Origin: an uncultured Actinomyces sp.
GTDB taxonomy: Bacteria > Actinomycetota > Actinomycetes > Actinomycetales > Actinomycetaceae
Assembly (NCBI GenBank): GCA_915069725.1
Contig: CAJZFF010000148.1
Span: 1 to 5,677, forward strand
Length of the DNA: 5,677 nt
Reading direction: 5' to 3'
Every line of letters begins with the position of its first letter. The first letter of the stretch is position 1. Both the position numbers and the translations under genes were made by a program. Positions 1 through 5,677 of this stretch are shown in pieces. The notes beneath the pieces are model-generated. The model was not told the origin of the DNA, did no database searches, and was given only the letters and a program-made list of their open reading frames with translations.

Positions 1-46
1 GGCCGGCCGGCGCCTTGCCGTGGCAGGCCTGTGGGGCTCAATGGGT

Positions 47-583
47 CTAATACCCGGTCATTCCCGAGCGGCGCTGGGCGGCCTCGAGCTCGGCGCGCAG
101 ATAGGCGTTCTCCTGCTGAAGCTGGGCGATGTACTGGTCCCGCTGGGCGATCGCCTGACTACTGGACGACTCGGTGCCGCTCGGCGCGGAGTACGACGCA
201 CTGCCGTACGTGTTGACTCCGGTGCTCCATGAGCTGCCGCCCCACTGCGATTCGTATCCCGAGGTCTGCGTGGCGCCATGTGCTTCCAGGTATCTCATCG
301 TCTCCACGACGTGGTCGAGGAACCTGTCAACCTCGTCCTGCTCGTAGCCTTCCCGAAGCCTGGTGGCTGCGAACCTCACGTTCTGCACGTCATCGACCGT
401 GAGCACCTGGACATGGGTGGAGTCGGGCGCGTACCCGGAGGAATCTGCTCTCTCCTGAAGAACCTTCAGCGTGATGGCGATCTTCTCAAGGAAGCGGTCG
501 ACCTCGCTCTGGCTGTAGCCCTCTCGGAACTGGGTGGCTGTGAACTTCACGTTGTCCACGTCATGGTTCGTCAGGATCGTCAT
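47..583 (-). CDS. Small protein with two DivIVA-type domains and a C-terminal coiled coil (paralogue 1)
   Basis: This 178-residue protein has two tandem DivIVA-like (DivI1A-type) segments. The first, about residues 4-45, has F14 then REGY (20-23), EVD (27-29) and FL (31-32). The second, about residues 61-102, has VRF (69-71), REGY (77-80) and EVDRFL (84-89). A Gly/Ser/Tyr-rich, probably disordered linker (about 104-143) leads to a predicted coiled coil (145-172) starting IAQRDQYIAQLQQE. DivIVA domains are known to form coiled-coil dimers that recognise curved membrane and recruit polar or septal proteins. This protein is much shorter than the main actinobacterial DivIVA/Wag31, so it is probably an accessory family member; its role is unknown. 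AAGGAG at 592-597, 8 nt before ATG, supports the start. It lies 51 nt downstream of its paralogue, probably in the same transcript. There are no membrane segments or signal peptide. Domain assignment is firm; function is inference. Confidence 0.9.
   Translation of the reverse strand: MTILTNHDVDNVKFTATQFREGYSQSEVDRFLEKIAITLKVLQERADSSGYAPDSTHVQVLTVDDVQNVRFAATRLREGYEQDEVDRFLDHVVETMRYLEAHGATQTSGYESQWGGSSWSTGVNTYGSASYSAPSGTESSSSQAIAQRDQYIAQLQQENAYLRAELEAAQRRSGMTGY
70..155 (-). repeat. Coiled-coil cassette, direct repeat copy 1
   Basis: These 86 nt match 658-743 at 80 of 86 positions by my count, in the same orientation with an offset of 588. They encode IAQRDQYIAQLQQE and the following AYLRAELE/AQRR part of the coiled coil. 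Three of the six differences are synonymous. Weaker similarity continues through the stop codon to position 47 (about 97 of 109 overall). The rest of the two genes is far more diverged. Confidence 0.85.
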
Positions 584-591
584 GCGATCTG

Positions 592-597
592 CTCCTT
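592..597 (-). promoter_or_regulatory. Ribosome binding site of DivIVA-repeat paralogue 1
   Basis: AAGGAG on the minus strand, 8 nt before the ATG at 583. The surrounding context AAGGAGCAGA is the same as in front of the paralogue at 1192, so the leader was probably duplicated together with the gene. Confidence 0.8.
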
Positions 598-634
598 GCT
601 GTGACTGCTTGGTGGTTGAAAAGGGTGGCTGGGC

Positions 635-1192
635 CTAGGACCCGGTCGTCCCCAGGCGGCGCTGGGCGGACTCGAGCTCGGCGCGCAAGTAGGCGATCTC
701 CTGCTGGAGCTGGGCGATGTACTGGTCCCGCTGGGCGATCACCTCGGTGTACTGGGAGCCGCCGGCTTCGGCGGTGCCCGGGGCGTATCCGGTCTGGGCC
801 GGGCTCATGCCGTAGGTTCCGCCGCCGTAGGCCCCGCCGGCTCCGGTGACGGGCTGGCCGGAGAATGCGTTGGTGCGCAGCTGCGCCTCAAGGGCCTCCA
901 TGGTCGCGAGCACCTGGACGAGGAAGGCATCAACCTGGTCGATGCGGTAGCCCGACCACCGGGTGGTCGAGAACCGGATGTTTCTGACGCCCTCGGAGGT
1001 CAGGAGGATCTCGGCCTTCCGGTGCGAGGGGCTCGAGGATTCCTGTGACGTGCCGAGCCGCTCCTCGAACTCCCGCATCGTGGTCGTCACGTCATCGAGG
1101 AAGACGTCGACCTCATCCTGGTTGTAGCCCTCCTTGAATGAGGAGACTTCGAACTTCACGGTGAGAACGTCGTCGGCTGTCAGCAGCGTCAT
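635..1192 (-). CDS. Small protein with two DivIVA-type domains and a C-terminal coiled coil (paralogue 2)
   Basis: This 185-residue protein has the same plan as the gene at 47-583. DivIVA-like segment 1 (about residues 4-45) has VKF (12-14), KEGY (20-23), EVD (27-29) and FL (31-32). Segment 2 (about 63-105) has IRF (72-74), SGY (80-82), QVDAFL (86-91). A Gly/Ala/Tyr-rich linker (about 108-148) leads to the coiled coil at 152-179. Segment 2 is degenerate: it has one residue fewer between F and GY than the other three copies and lacks the R/K-E-G-Y form. DivIVA domains are known for dimerisation and polar or septal targeting; the role here is not known. The ATG overlaps the stop of the upstream beta-helix gene (ATGA, 1189-1192), and AAGGAG lies at 1202-1207, so translational coupling is likely. 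There is no membrane segment. Confidence 0.9.
   Translation of the reverse strand: MTLLTADDVLTVKFEVSSFKEGYNQDEVDVFLDDVTTTMREFEERLGTSQESSSPSHRKAEILLTSEGVRNIRFSTTRWSGYRIDQVDAFLVQVLATMEALEAQLRTNAFSGQPVTGAGGAYGGGTYGMSPAQTGYAPGTAEAGGSQYTEVIAQRDQYIAQLQQEIAYLRAELESAQRRLGTTGS
658..743 (-). repeat. Coiled-coil cassette, direct repeat copy 2
   Basis: Partner of the repeat at 70-155. Replacements relative to copy 1 are N to I and A to S inside the coil, and A to V just before it. With homology down to the TAG stop at 635-637, the whole 3' end of the gene looks like a shared or converted tract. Confidence 0.85.
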
Positions 1193-1926
1193 GCTCGTCT
1201 GCTCCTTGTTGTCACATTCTGTGCGTGATCCTGATCCGTGACCCGCAGCCCCAGGTGCTGCGCCAGCAGCGGCGCGAGCTCGCTGAGCTGCCCGCTGCTG
1301 ACGGTCGCCCCGGCCAGAGAGCCGACTCCGCTGACTGTTCTCATCTCCAGTCCGCGCAGGTCAACGTCTCTCAGGCTGCCGCCGTGCAGGCGCAGCGTGC
1401 CCACCCGGCAGTCCTCGAAGTGGACCCGCTGGGCGTCGATGCCGCTCAGGTCCAGCTCGTCGATCCGGGTGGCCCGGATGAGGAGGTCGCGCACAGTGGT
1501 TCCGGCGAGGTTGGTGAAGCCCAGGCGGCAGTCCTCAATGAGGAGCGACTCGACATCGGCGTCGTAGAGCTCCCAGGCCCCGATACGGGAGTCGATCAGC
1601 TCCACCGTGCGCCAGGTGGAGCGCGGGCTGTGAAGGTAGGTGGCGCTCAGGCGCTCCAGGCGGCAGTCGACCAGCCGCGCCGCGGCCAGGTCGGTGTCAT
1701 TGGCGAAAACCTCCGAGAACCGGCAGTTGAGCAGTGTGAGCGCCGACAGGTCGCCGCCGCTCAGGTCCGCGTCGACCAGTTCCAGGTCCTCGACCATCTC
1801 GCCGGCGGCGAGCTCATCGGCCTCGCCGTCGCGCAGGCGACCGAGGTCCGGTGCCGTGAGGACCGGCGGCCTCGGGGAGGCCGGGGCGGCGGAGCCTGCG
1901 GCCGTGTCGGTCCGTCCTGCGGTCAT
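1189..1926 (-). CDS. Pentapeptide-repeat-like right-handed beta-helix protein
   Basis: This is a 245-residue soluble protein. After a Pro/Ala-rich N-terminus (1-30) it becomes a repetitive fold, about residues 45-210, rich in A-D-L-S and D-L-x-G type pentapeptides (for example ADLSGGDLS at 53-61 and LDLSGIDAQ at 158-166). A recurring [C/S/T]-R-hydrophobic motif falls at residues 68, 88, 113, 133, 153 and 173. The 20-residue spacing equals one turn of four pentapeptides in the known quadrilateral beta-helix, and one step is 25. Pentapeptide-repeat proteins serve as rigid scaffolds or DNA mimics (MfpA/Qnr protect gyrase), but nothing here identifies a gyrase role. The C-terminal tail (about 215-245) is non-repetitive. 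The start at 1926 is the best in-frame ATG, though its AGGA is only 2 nt away, so initiation may be weak or nearly leaderless. The stop overlaps the next ATG, tying it to the DivIVA-repeat gene. Confidence 0.85.
   Translation of the reverse strand: MTAGRTDTAAGSAAPASPRPPVLTAPDLGRLRDGEADELAAGEMVEDLELVDADLSGGDLSALTLLNCRFSEVFANDTDLAAARLVDCRLERLSATYLHSPRSTWRTVELIDSRIGAWELYDADVESLLIEDCRLGFTNLAGTTVRDLLIRATRIDELDLSGIDAQRVHFEDCRVGTLRLHGGSLRDVDLRGLEMRTVSGVGSLAGATVSSGQLSELAPLLAQHLGLRVTDQDHAQNVTTRSRRA
1202..1207 (-). promoter_or_regulatory. Ribosome binding site of DivIVA-repeat paralogue 2
   Basis: AAGGAG on the minus strand, 9 nt before the ATG at 1192 and inside the end of the upstream coding region. 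It fixes the start and shows that this gene has its own strong ribosome site despite the ATGA overlap. Confidence 0.8.
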
Positions 1927-1951
1927 GGTCCTGTTCTATCGCAGATCAGCT

Positions 1952-1985
1952 CCGGGCACCGGGGGTTGTTCTCCCCGGTGCCCGG
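1952..1985 (-). terminator. 13-bp perfect hairpin, possible terminator without a U-tract
   Basis: CCGGGCACCGGGG (1952-1964) is the exact reverse complement of 1973-1985, with an 8-nt loop GTTGTTCT. No T-run follows on either strand, so this is not a textbook intrinsic terminator. Non-canonical GC-rich hairpins do end transcripts in actinobacteria. Placed 151 nt after the permease stop and 25 nt before the beta-helix start, it could end the transporter transcript or form a structured leader for the next gene. Confidence 0.5.
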
Positions 1986-2002
1986 GCTCGCAGGAGGGGT
2001 AG

Positions 2003-2124
2003 GTGTCCATATCGGACACAAAGGAGCTCGCAGGCCGTCACTCCGTCGAGAAGAACCGCGGAATCATGCGGTTTCCATTTCTGCGACTGAGGCTGATCGC
2101 GGCCTTTGTCACCGATATGGACAC
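2003..2124. repeat. Concentric inverted-repeat element (22-bp arms plus central palindrome)
   Basis: The outer arms 2003-2024 and 2103-2124 are complementary at 20 of 22 positions, mismatched only at 2016/2111 and 2017/2110. A second palindrome, AACCGC (2054-2059) with GCGGTT (2068-2073), has exactly the same midpoint, 2063.5. The left arm is itself a palindrome, GTGTCC-N5-GGACAC (2003-2019); the right arm's version has decayed. The element begins 12 nt after the permease stop. It could be a 3'-end RNA structure or terminator, a paired operator, or a small MITE-like insertion. I see no target-site duplication at its edges. Confidence 0.7.
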
Positions 2125-2136
2125 TGTGGGCCGCTT

Positions 2137-4350
2137 CTACTCGAATCGGACGGTGGTGCCGGCCAGCATGCGGCGGCCGTAGCGGGCACTGACCAGGGTC
2201 GCCACCGCCACCAGTGACAGACAGACCCCCAGCACCAGCCAGTAGCCACCGTCCGGCCAGCTGATGTGGCGGCCCGATACCCCTCCGACCAGCGACCACG
2301 CGGTCAGCCATCCCAGGCCGATGCTCATGACCAGAGCCGTCGCCGCCGGCAGTACCGTCTCGTAGGAGACCATGGAGCGCAGCGTCGCCGCCGGCATGCC
2401 GACCAGCCGTAGCAGACCGAGGACCCGCCGGCGCCCCAGTAGCGCCGCCACCGTCGAGACCCCCAGCGAGACCGCGGAGATGCCCGCGGCGATGAGGATG
2501 CCGATGTAGCCCAGCTGAGCGAACTGGTTCTCCATGGCGGTGTCCTGGAGGGCCTGGATCGAGCTGGGTGAGGTTGGGGCGGTCCCCAGGGCCAGGCCGG
2601 AGGTGGCCAGGGCGGTGCGGGCTCGCTCGACGGCCCCGGGGCTGGCCGGGTCGGTGCCCACCAGGACGATGGGCGCGCCGTGCTCACGGGCACTCGCCAG
2701 CTCCTCCGCGCTGACCGGCGACGGCGAGGCCGCCGCGTTCTCGTACAGCCAGCGGGTGCTGATGCTCACCGCGCCATCCGGGGACGCCACGTGCGGCGCC
2801 CCGAGGGCCTCGGCCTTGTCGGCCTCGAGGATGACCCGGCTGTCCTGCTTGCCGTCCCCGCTGATCCTCCCCACGGCGACCGTCGTCACCCCGGGCACGG
2901 CGGCGAGCTGGTCGACGGCGCTGTTCAGGGCGCCCTCGTCGCTGACCGCCGGCGTCGCCTCGAGCGACGTGGGGCTCAGGTGCCCACCACCCTGGGTGAC
3001 GTCACGGGTCCCGGCGGCCACCGTGATGGCGACGGCGAACACCGTCATGGCGTAGACGGCGACGACCACGCCCGCCACCGCCCGGAAGACCGCCCGGGGG
3101 TGCTGAGTGATCCGGTTGAAGCCGATGACCTGTGCCGCGGAACGGGCCAGGGCCCTGCCGCCTCGCGCCACCCACCAGGTCAGGACCGGCCCGGCCCACA
3201 GCAGCCCCAGCATCGCGCACAGGAAGGAGACCGGCAGCAGGTAGATGGTCAGATCGGAGTTCTGTTGGGCCACCGTCGGGGTGCTGATCAGCCCCGCCGT
3301 CCCCAGGATCACGGGTGCCAGCGAGATGAGGCGGGGGCGGCGCTCGGTGCGCTCACGGGAGCCGCCCAGCGGGCCGAGGTCGGCCCGTCGGGTGCGCCAC
3401 CAGGCCACGGCCGCCGCTCCCGCCGTGGTCACGACGACGGCGATGACCGCGTTGACCGGTGAGCGCAGCAGGTCGGAGTAGTAGAAGCGACTCGACTTCA
3501 GTGTGATCTGCGCGGCCAGCGGGATCAGGGCCAGGTAGAGGGCCACGCCCGCCAGGGCGCCGACGAAGGTGGTGGCCCCGATCTCCAGGGCCGCGGTGCG
3601 GGCCACCTGCTGGGGCGTGGCCCCGATGAGGCGCAGCGTGGCGAAGCGCTCGGCCCGCTGCGCCGCCCCCAGATCCGTGACGATCCCGACGAGCAGCAGC
3701 GCGGGCACGAGCACCGCGATGGCACCGACGATCGTGGCGATCCGATACGCCTCGTTCTCGTAGGCGATGCCCTGGAAGGAGGTGACCACCTGGGGCGGGA
3801 TGTAGAAGTTGGAGGTCGCCACGGTCCCCAGGTCCGTCCCGACGACGGCCACCAGCGAGTCCGGGCCCTCGACGGCCTCGGGTGACAGAACCCCTACCTG
3901 CTTGCCGTAGCGGTCGCCGAGCTGGTCGGCGGGTAGGGATGCGATGCGCTTGGCCAGGGCGGGGGAGGCCAGGTACTCGCCCGGCTTGGGGACGATGTCG
4001 GAGCCCGGGATCTTCACCGAGGTGGTGCCCGACTTCGGCAGCGCGACCCTAAGCACGGTGATCGTCTGGTTGCCGACGACGTCGACGTTGGTGGCGACGG
4101 CCAGCTCGCCGGCGGTGAGGGCATGGTCGGGCTGGAGGTCGGTGTGGTTCGACTGCCCGGGGAGGCCGGGCATGAGGGCGGTGGACGCCCAGCTCGAGCG
4201 CATGCTGCGCTCGGGGAAGGCCTGGGCGGCGGCCAGCAGCATGAGGAACAGGGCCACCCCCACCATGACGCCGGCGACGATCCCGGCCAGGCGGCGCCGG
4301 GCGGAGCGGTCGTTGGCGACGAGCAGCCGGGTCAGGGCGATACGGCTCAT
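2137..4350 (-). CDS. ABC transporter permease, FtsX/MacB-type, ten membrane segments
   Basis: This 737-residue membrane protein pairs with the ATPase encoded upstream. Hydrophobic segments lie near residues 21-44, 203-227, 257-280, 300-318, 341-356, 368-393, 421-446, 613-638, 665-690 and 703-720. Large extracytoplasmic domains sit between segments 1-2 (about 45-202) and 7-8 (about 447-612). Each half carries the FtsX-type cytoplasmic coupling motif after its second segment: ERFATLRLIGATPQQV (234-249) and RRVLGLLRLVGMPAATL (641-657). This is the 4+2+4 twin-FtsX plan used by exporters and mechanotransmission ABC systems that act on lipoproteins, peptides or antimicrobials rather than by simple channel import. 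The substrate is unknown. The ATG overlaps the ATPase stop (ATGA, 4347-4350), so the two are translationally coupled. The preceding ribosome site is weak, which is consistent with coupling. Confidence 0.95.
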   Translation of the reverse strand: MSRIALTRLLVANDRSARRRLAGIVAGVMVGVALFLMLLAAAQAFPERSMRSSWASTALMPGLPGQSNHTDLQPDHALTAGELAVATNVDVVGNQTITVLRVALPKSGTTSVKIPGSDIVPKPGEYLASPALAKRIASLPADQLGDRYGKQVGVLSPEAVEGPDSLVAVVGTDLGTVATSNFYIPPQVVTSFQGIAYENEAYRIATIVGAIAVLVPALLLVGIVTDLGAAQRAERFATLRLIGATPQQVARTAALEIGATTFVGALAGVALYLALIPLAAQITLKSSRFYYSDLLRSPVNAVIAVVVTTAGAAAVAWWRTRRADLGPLGGSRERTERRPRLISLAPVILGTAGLISTPTVAQQNSDLTIYLLPVSFLCAMLGLLWAGPVLTWWVARGGRALARSAAQVIGFNRITQHPRAVFRAVAGVVVAVYAMTVFAVAITVAAGTRDVTQGGGHLSPTSLEATPAVSDEGALNSAVDQLAAVPGVTTVAVGRISGDGKQDSRVILEADKAEALGAPHVASPDGAVSISTRWLYENAAASPSPVSAEELASAREHGAPIVLVGTDPASPGAVERARTALATSGLALGTAPTSPSSIQALQDTAMENQFAQLGYIGILIAAGISAVSLGVSTVAALLGRRRVLGLLRLVGMPAATLRSMVSYETVLPAATALVMSIGLGWLTAWSLVGGVSGRHISWPDGGYWLVLGVCLSLVAVATLVSARYGRRMLAGTTVRFE

Positions 4351-5165
4351 GACCGGCCCCCGGTAGCGGCGTGCCCGGGCTCCTTTGGTCCGACCACGGC
4401 GTGTGTGGCCCCGGGACCGATGCGACCGTCGCGCACGGTGACCTCCCGGTCGGCGTAGGCTGCGACGCGCGCGTCATGGGTGATGATGACCAGGGCGGCG
4501 CCTCGGGAACGCACTGAGTTCAGGAGCACCTCCATGGTCCGTTCGGCGGCCAGGGAGTCCAGGGAGCCGGTGGGTTCGTCGGCGAAGAGCAGACGCGGGT
4601 TGGTCACCAGCGCCCGCGCGACGGCGGCCCGTTGCGCCTGCCCGCCCGAGAGCTGGGTGGGGCGCTTGTCCAGGTGCTCGCTCAACCCCAGCTCGCCCAG
4701 GGTCTCGCGGGCCTGGGCCAGCGCCCGCCGGCGCGGGGTGCCCGCCAGGAGCAGGGGGATGGTGACGTTGTCCAGGGCGGAGAGGTCCGGCAGGAGCTGG
4801 CCGAACTGGAAGATGAAGCCGAACTCTTTCAGGCGCAGGCGGCTGCGGGCGGCCTCGTCGAGGGCCGCGATGTCCTGGGTCGTGTCGCCTCCGTGGTAGT
4901 CGACGCGCCCGGCGTCGGGCACGAGGACCCCGGCCATGACGTGCAGGAGCGTGGACTTCCCCGAGCCTGACGGGCCGGTGACGGCCAGGACCTCACCGGC
5001 TGCGACATCCAGGTCGACGCCGCGCAGCGCGTGGGTCTGCCCGAAGCTCATCTCCAGGCCGCGGGCGCGCATGATGACCTCGCCCGGCAGGCCGGCCTGG
5101 CCCTGACCGGGTGCGGAGGTGACGTCGGCGGCCGTGACGGCGGTGGTGACGGGGGTGGCGTTCAT
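4347..5165 (-). CDS. ABC transporter ATP-binding protein (MacB/LolD-type)
   Basis: This 272-residue nucleotide-binding subunit powers the permease encoded next to it. All catalytic motifs are present: Walker A GPSGSGKST (64-72), Q-loop Q120 in FIFQFGQLLP, signature LSGGQ (172-176), Walker B LLFADEP with E197, D-loop SLD (201-203), and switch H230 in VIITHD. The order and wording match the MacB/LolD/FtsE branch. The N-terminal ~30 residues are Ala/Thr-rich, outside the conserved domain, and the C-terminal ~20 form a non-conserved tail. An open frame extends upstream to 5444, but I place the start at 5165. AGGAGGT (5172-5178) lies 6 nt before this ATG, and the ATG forms an ATGA overlap with the padR stop. 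The upstream stretch is only the padR gene read in another frame. Confidence 0.95.
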   Translation of the reverse strand: MNATPVTTAVTAADVTSAPGQGQAGLPGEVIMRARGLEMSFGQTHALRGVDLDVAAGEVLAVTGPSGSGKSTLLHVMAGVLVPDAGRVDYHGGDTTQDIAALDEAARSRLRLKEFGFIFQFGQLLPDLSALDNVTIPLLLAGTPRRRALAQARETLGELGLSEHLDKRPTQLSGGQAQRAAVARALVTNPRLLFADEPTGSLDSLAAERTMEVLLNSVRSRGAALVIITHDARVAAYADREVTVRDGRIGPGATHAVVGPKEPGHAATGGRS

Positions 5166-5677
5166 GAGCGCACCTCCTCGCGCAGCTCGCTCAGGCGGGC
5201 CGCGGTGGTCTCCATCCAGCGCAGGTCGGCCTCGATGTGGAACAGGGCGTGGTCGGCCAACAGCACCGTGCGCAGGTCTCCGTCCTGCTTGAGGCGGGTC
5301 AGCTCGCGCATACGCGCCATGTGCTCGGCGCGCTGGAGGTCGAGGAGGCGTCCGGCGTCGTCGTCGAGCATGAGGGCGATGACGGTCTTGGCGAAGATGT
5401 CGGCCTGGACGTCGCCGGCCGGGGTGACCGGGGTCAGCAGCCACTGCTCGACGCTCTGGCGCCCGGCGTCGGTGACCTCGTAGCGCTTGCGCTCCGGGCC
5501 GGCGCCGGGCTCGGTCTCGATCTGAGTGATGAGCCCGTCGCGCACCAGGCGGGCGAGCGTGGCGTAGACCTGGCCGTAGGCCAGCGGCTTGGAGGCGGCG
5601 AACCAGTGGTCCCAGGAGCGCTTGAGATCGTATCCGTGCCCCGGCCTGGCGCTGAGCAGACCGAGAAGAGTGAGTCT
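5162..5677 (-). CDS. PadR-family transcriptional regulator (5' end outside the window)
   Basis: 171 residues are visible. The frame stays open to the window edge at 5677, so only the first few residues are missing. The visible N-terminus reads RLTLLGLLSARPGHGYDLKR, followed by AYGQVYATLARLVRDGLI (33-50), the typical PadR winged helix. The wing is about 50-68 (ERKRYEVTDAG at 62-72). The C-terminal part (about 85-171) is helical, with a heptad-like leucine pattern, matching the PadR dimerisation domain. PadR proteins such as LmrR usually repress themselves and an adjacent multidrug or peptide transporter, and release DNA on binding a drug or phenolic ligand. The 4-nt overlap with the ATPase gene supports that role here. 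The operator should lie upstream, beyond the window. A GTG at 5545 could start a shorter product but would remove most of the DNA-binding domain, so I reject it. Confidence 0.93.
   Translation of the reverse strand, partial: RLTLLGLLSARPGHGYDLKRSWDHWFAASKPLAYGQVYATLARLVRDGLITQIETEPGAGPERKRYEVTDAGRQSVEQWLLTPVTPAGDVQADIFAKTVIALMLDDDAGRLLDLQRAEHMARMRELTRLKQDGDLRTVLLADHALFHIEADLRWMETTAARLSELREEVRS
5172..5178 (-). promoter_or_regulatory. Ribosome binding site of the ABC ATPase gene
   Basis: AGGAGGT on the minus strand, 6 nt before the ATG at 5165 and inside the end of the padR gene. It is close to a perfect anti-16S match. It decides the start against the longer open frame that runs to 5444. Confidence 0.85.

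Larger units (their letters stand above)
1927..2136. other. Non-coding gap between the transporter operon and the beta-helix/DivIVA genes
   Basis: These 210 nt lie between the permease stop and the start of the beta-helix gene. I see no convincing coding sequence. The region contains the hairpin at 1952-1985, the concentric inverted repeat at 2003-2124, and a 9-bp direct repeat GCTCGCAGG (1986-1994 and 2026-2034). Any terminator for the upstream operon and any promoter for the downstream genes should be here. I could not identify a convincing -35/-10 pair. Confidence 0.7.

Noticed and set aside
1..46. GC-rich palindromic stretch after the last gene as a terminator.
   Set aside because: Only short stems can be drawn and there is no T-run. 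The window ends before a real terminator could be judged.
1935..1940. A GATAGA -10-like hexamer that would give a nearly leaderless beta-helix transcript.
   Set aside because: There is no matching -35 element, and a single weak hexamer is not enough to call a promoter.
1986..2034. The 9-bp direct repeat GCTCGCAGG (1986-1994, 2026-2034) as a target-site duplication.
   Set aside because: The copies do not flank the inverted-repeat element: the second lies inside it, so it does not mark an insertion boundary.
1225..2217. A 330-codon plus-strand open frame across the beta-helix gene and the gap.
   Set aside because: It is antisense to a gene with clear repeat structure, and its product is low-complexity with no recognisable domain. 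Long antisense frames are expected at this GC content.
5166..5444. N-terminal extension of the ATPase gene to 5444.
   Set aside because: The extension is Arg/Pro/His-rich, is padR read in another frame, and has no homology to ABC proteins. The start at 5165 has an ideal ribosome site and an ATGA overlap.
1..5677. CRISPR arrays, tRNA or rRNA genes, and transposase genes.
   Set aside because: No regularly spaced short repeats, no tRNA-like arms and no transposase-like frame were seen on either strand.

Overview
The window is GC-rich, every supported gene lies on the minus strand, and genes are tightly packed with ATGA stop/start overlaps. DivIVA-domain (DivI1A-type) repeat proteins and a PadR-controlled ABC exporter both fit an actinobacterium. 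An Actinomyces-like genus is my guess, but the sequence alone does not settle it.

In the direction of transcription (right to left) there are two gene groups. The first is a PadR-family regulator (5162-5677, start cut off by the window edge), an ABC ATPase (4347-5165) and a ten-segment FtsX/MacB-type permease (2137-4350). The three are joined by 4-nt ATGA overlaps. This is a classic layout: a small ligand- or stress-responsive repressor controlling its own exporter. The substrate cannot be read from the sequence.

A 210-nt non-coding gap (1927-2136) follows. It holds a 13-bp perfect hairpin (1952-1985) and an unusual 122-bp element (2003-2124). In that element, 22-bp inverted arms (20 of 22 complementary) and a central 6-bp palindrome share exactly the same centre of symmetry.

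The second group is a pentapeptide-repeat-like beta-helix protein (1189-1926), overlapping by ATGA with a protein carrying two DivIVA-type domains (635-1192), then a paralogue of that protein (47-583). The two paralogues have well-diverged DivIVA domains, but their C-terminal coiled-coil cassettes are nearly identical at DNA level, which suggests gene conversion or recent recombination. The beta-helix protein and the two small DivIVA-repeat proteins look like a co-expressed scaffold or polar-localisation module. Its function is not known to me and is the most interesting part of the window. The last 46 bases (1-46) hold no gene I can support.
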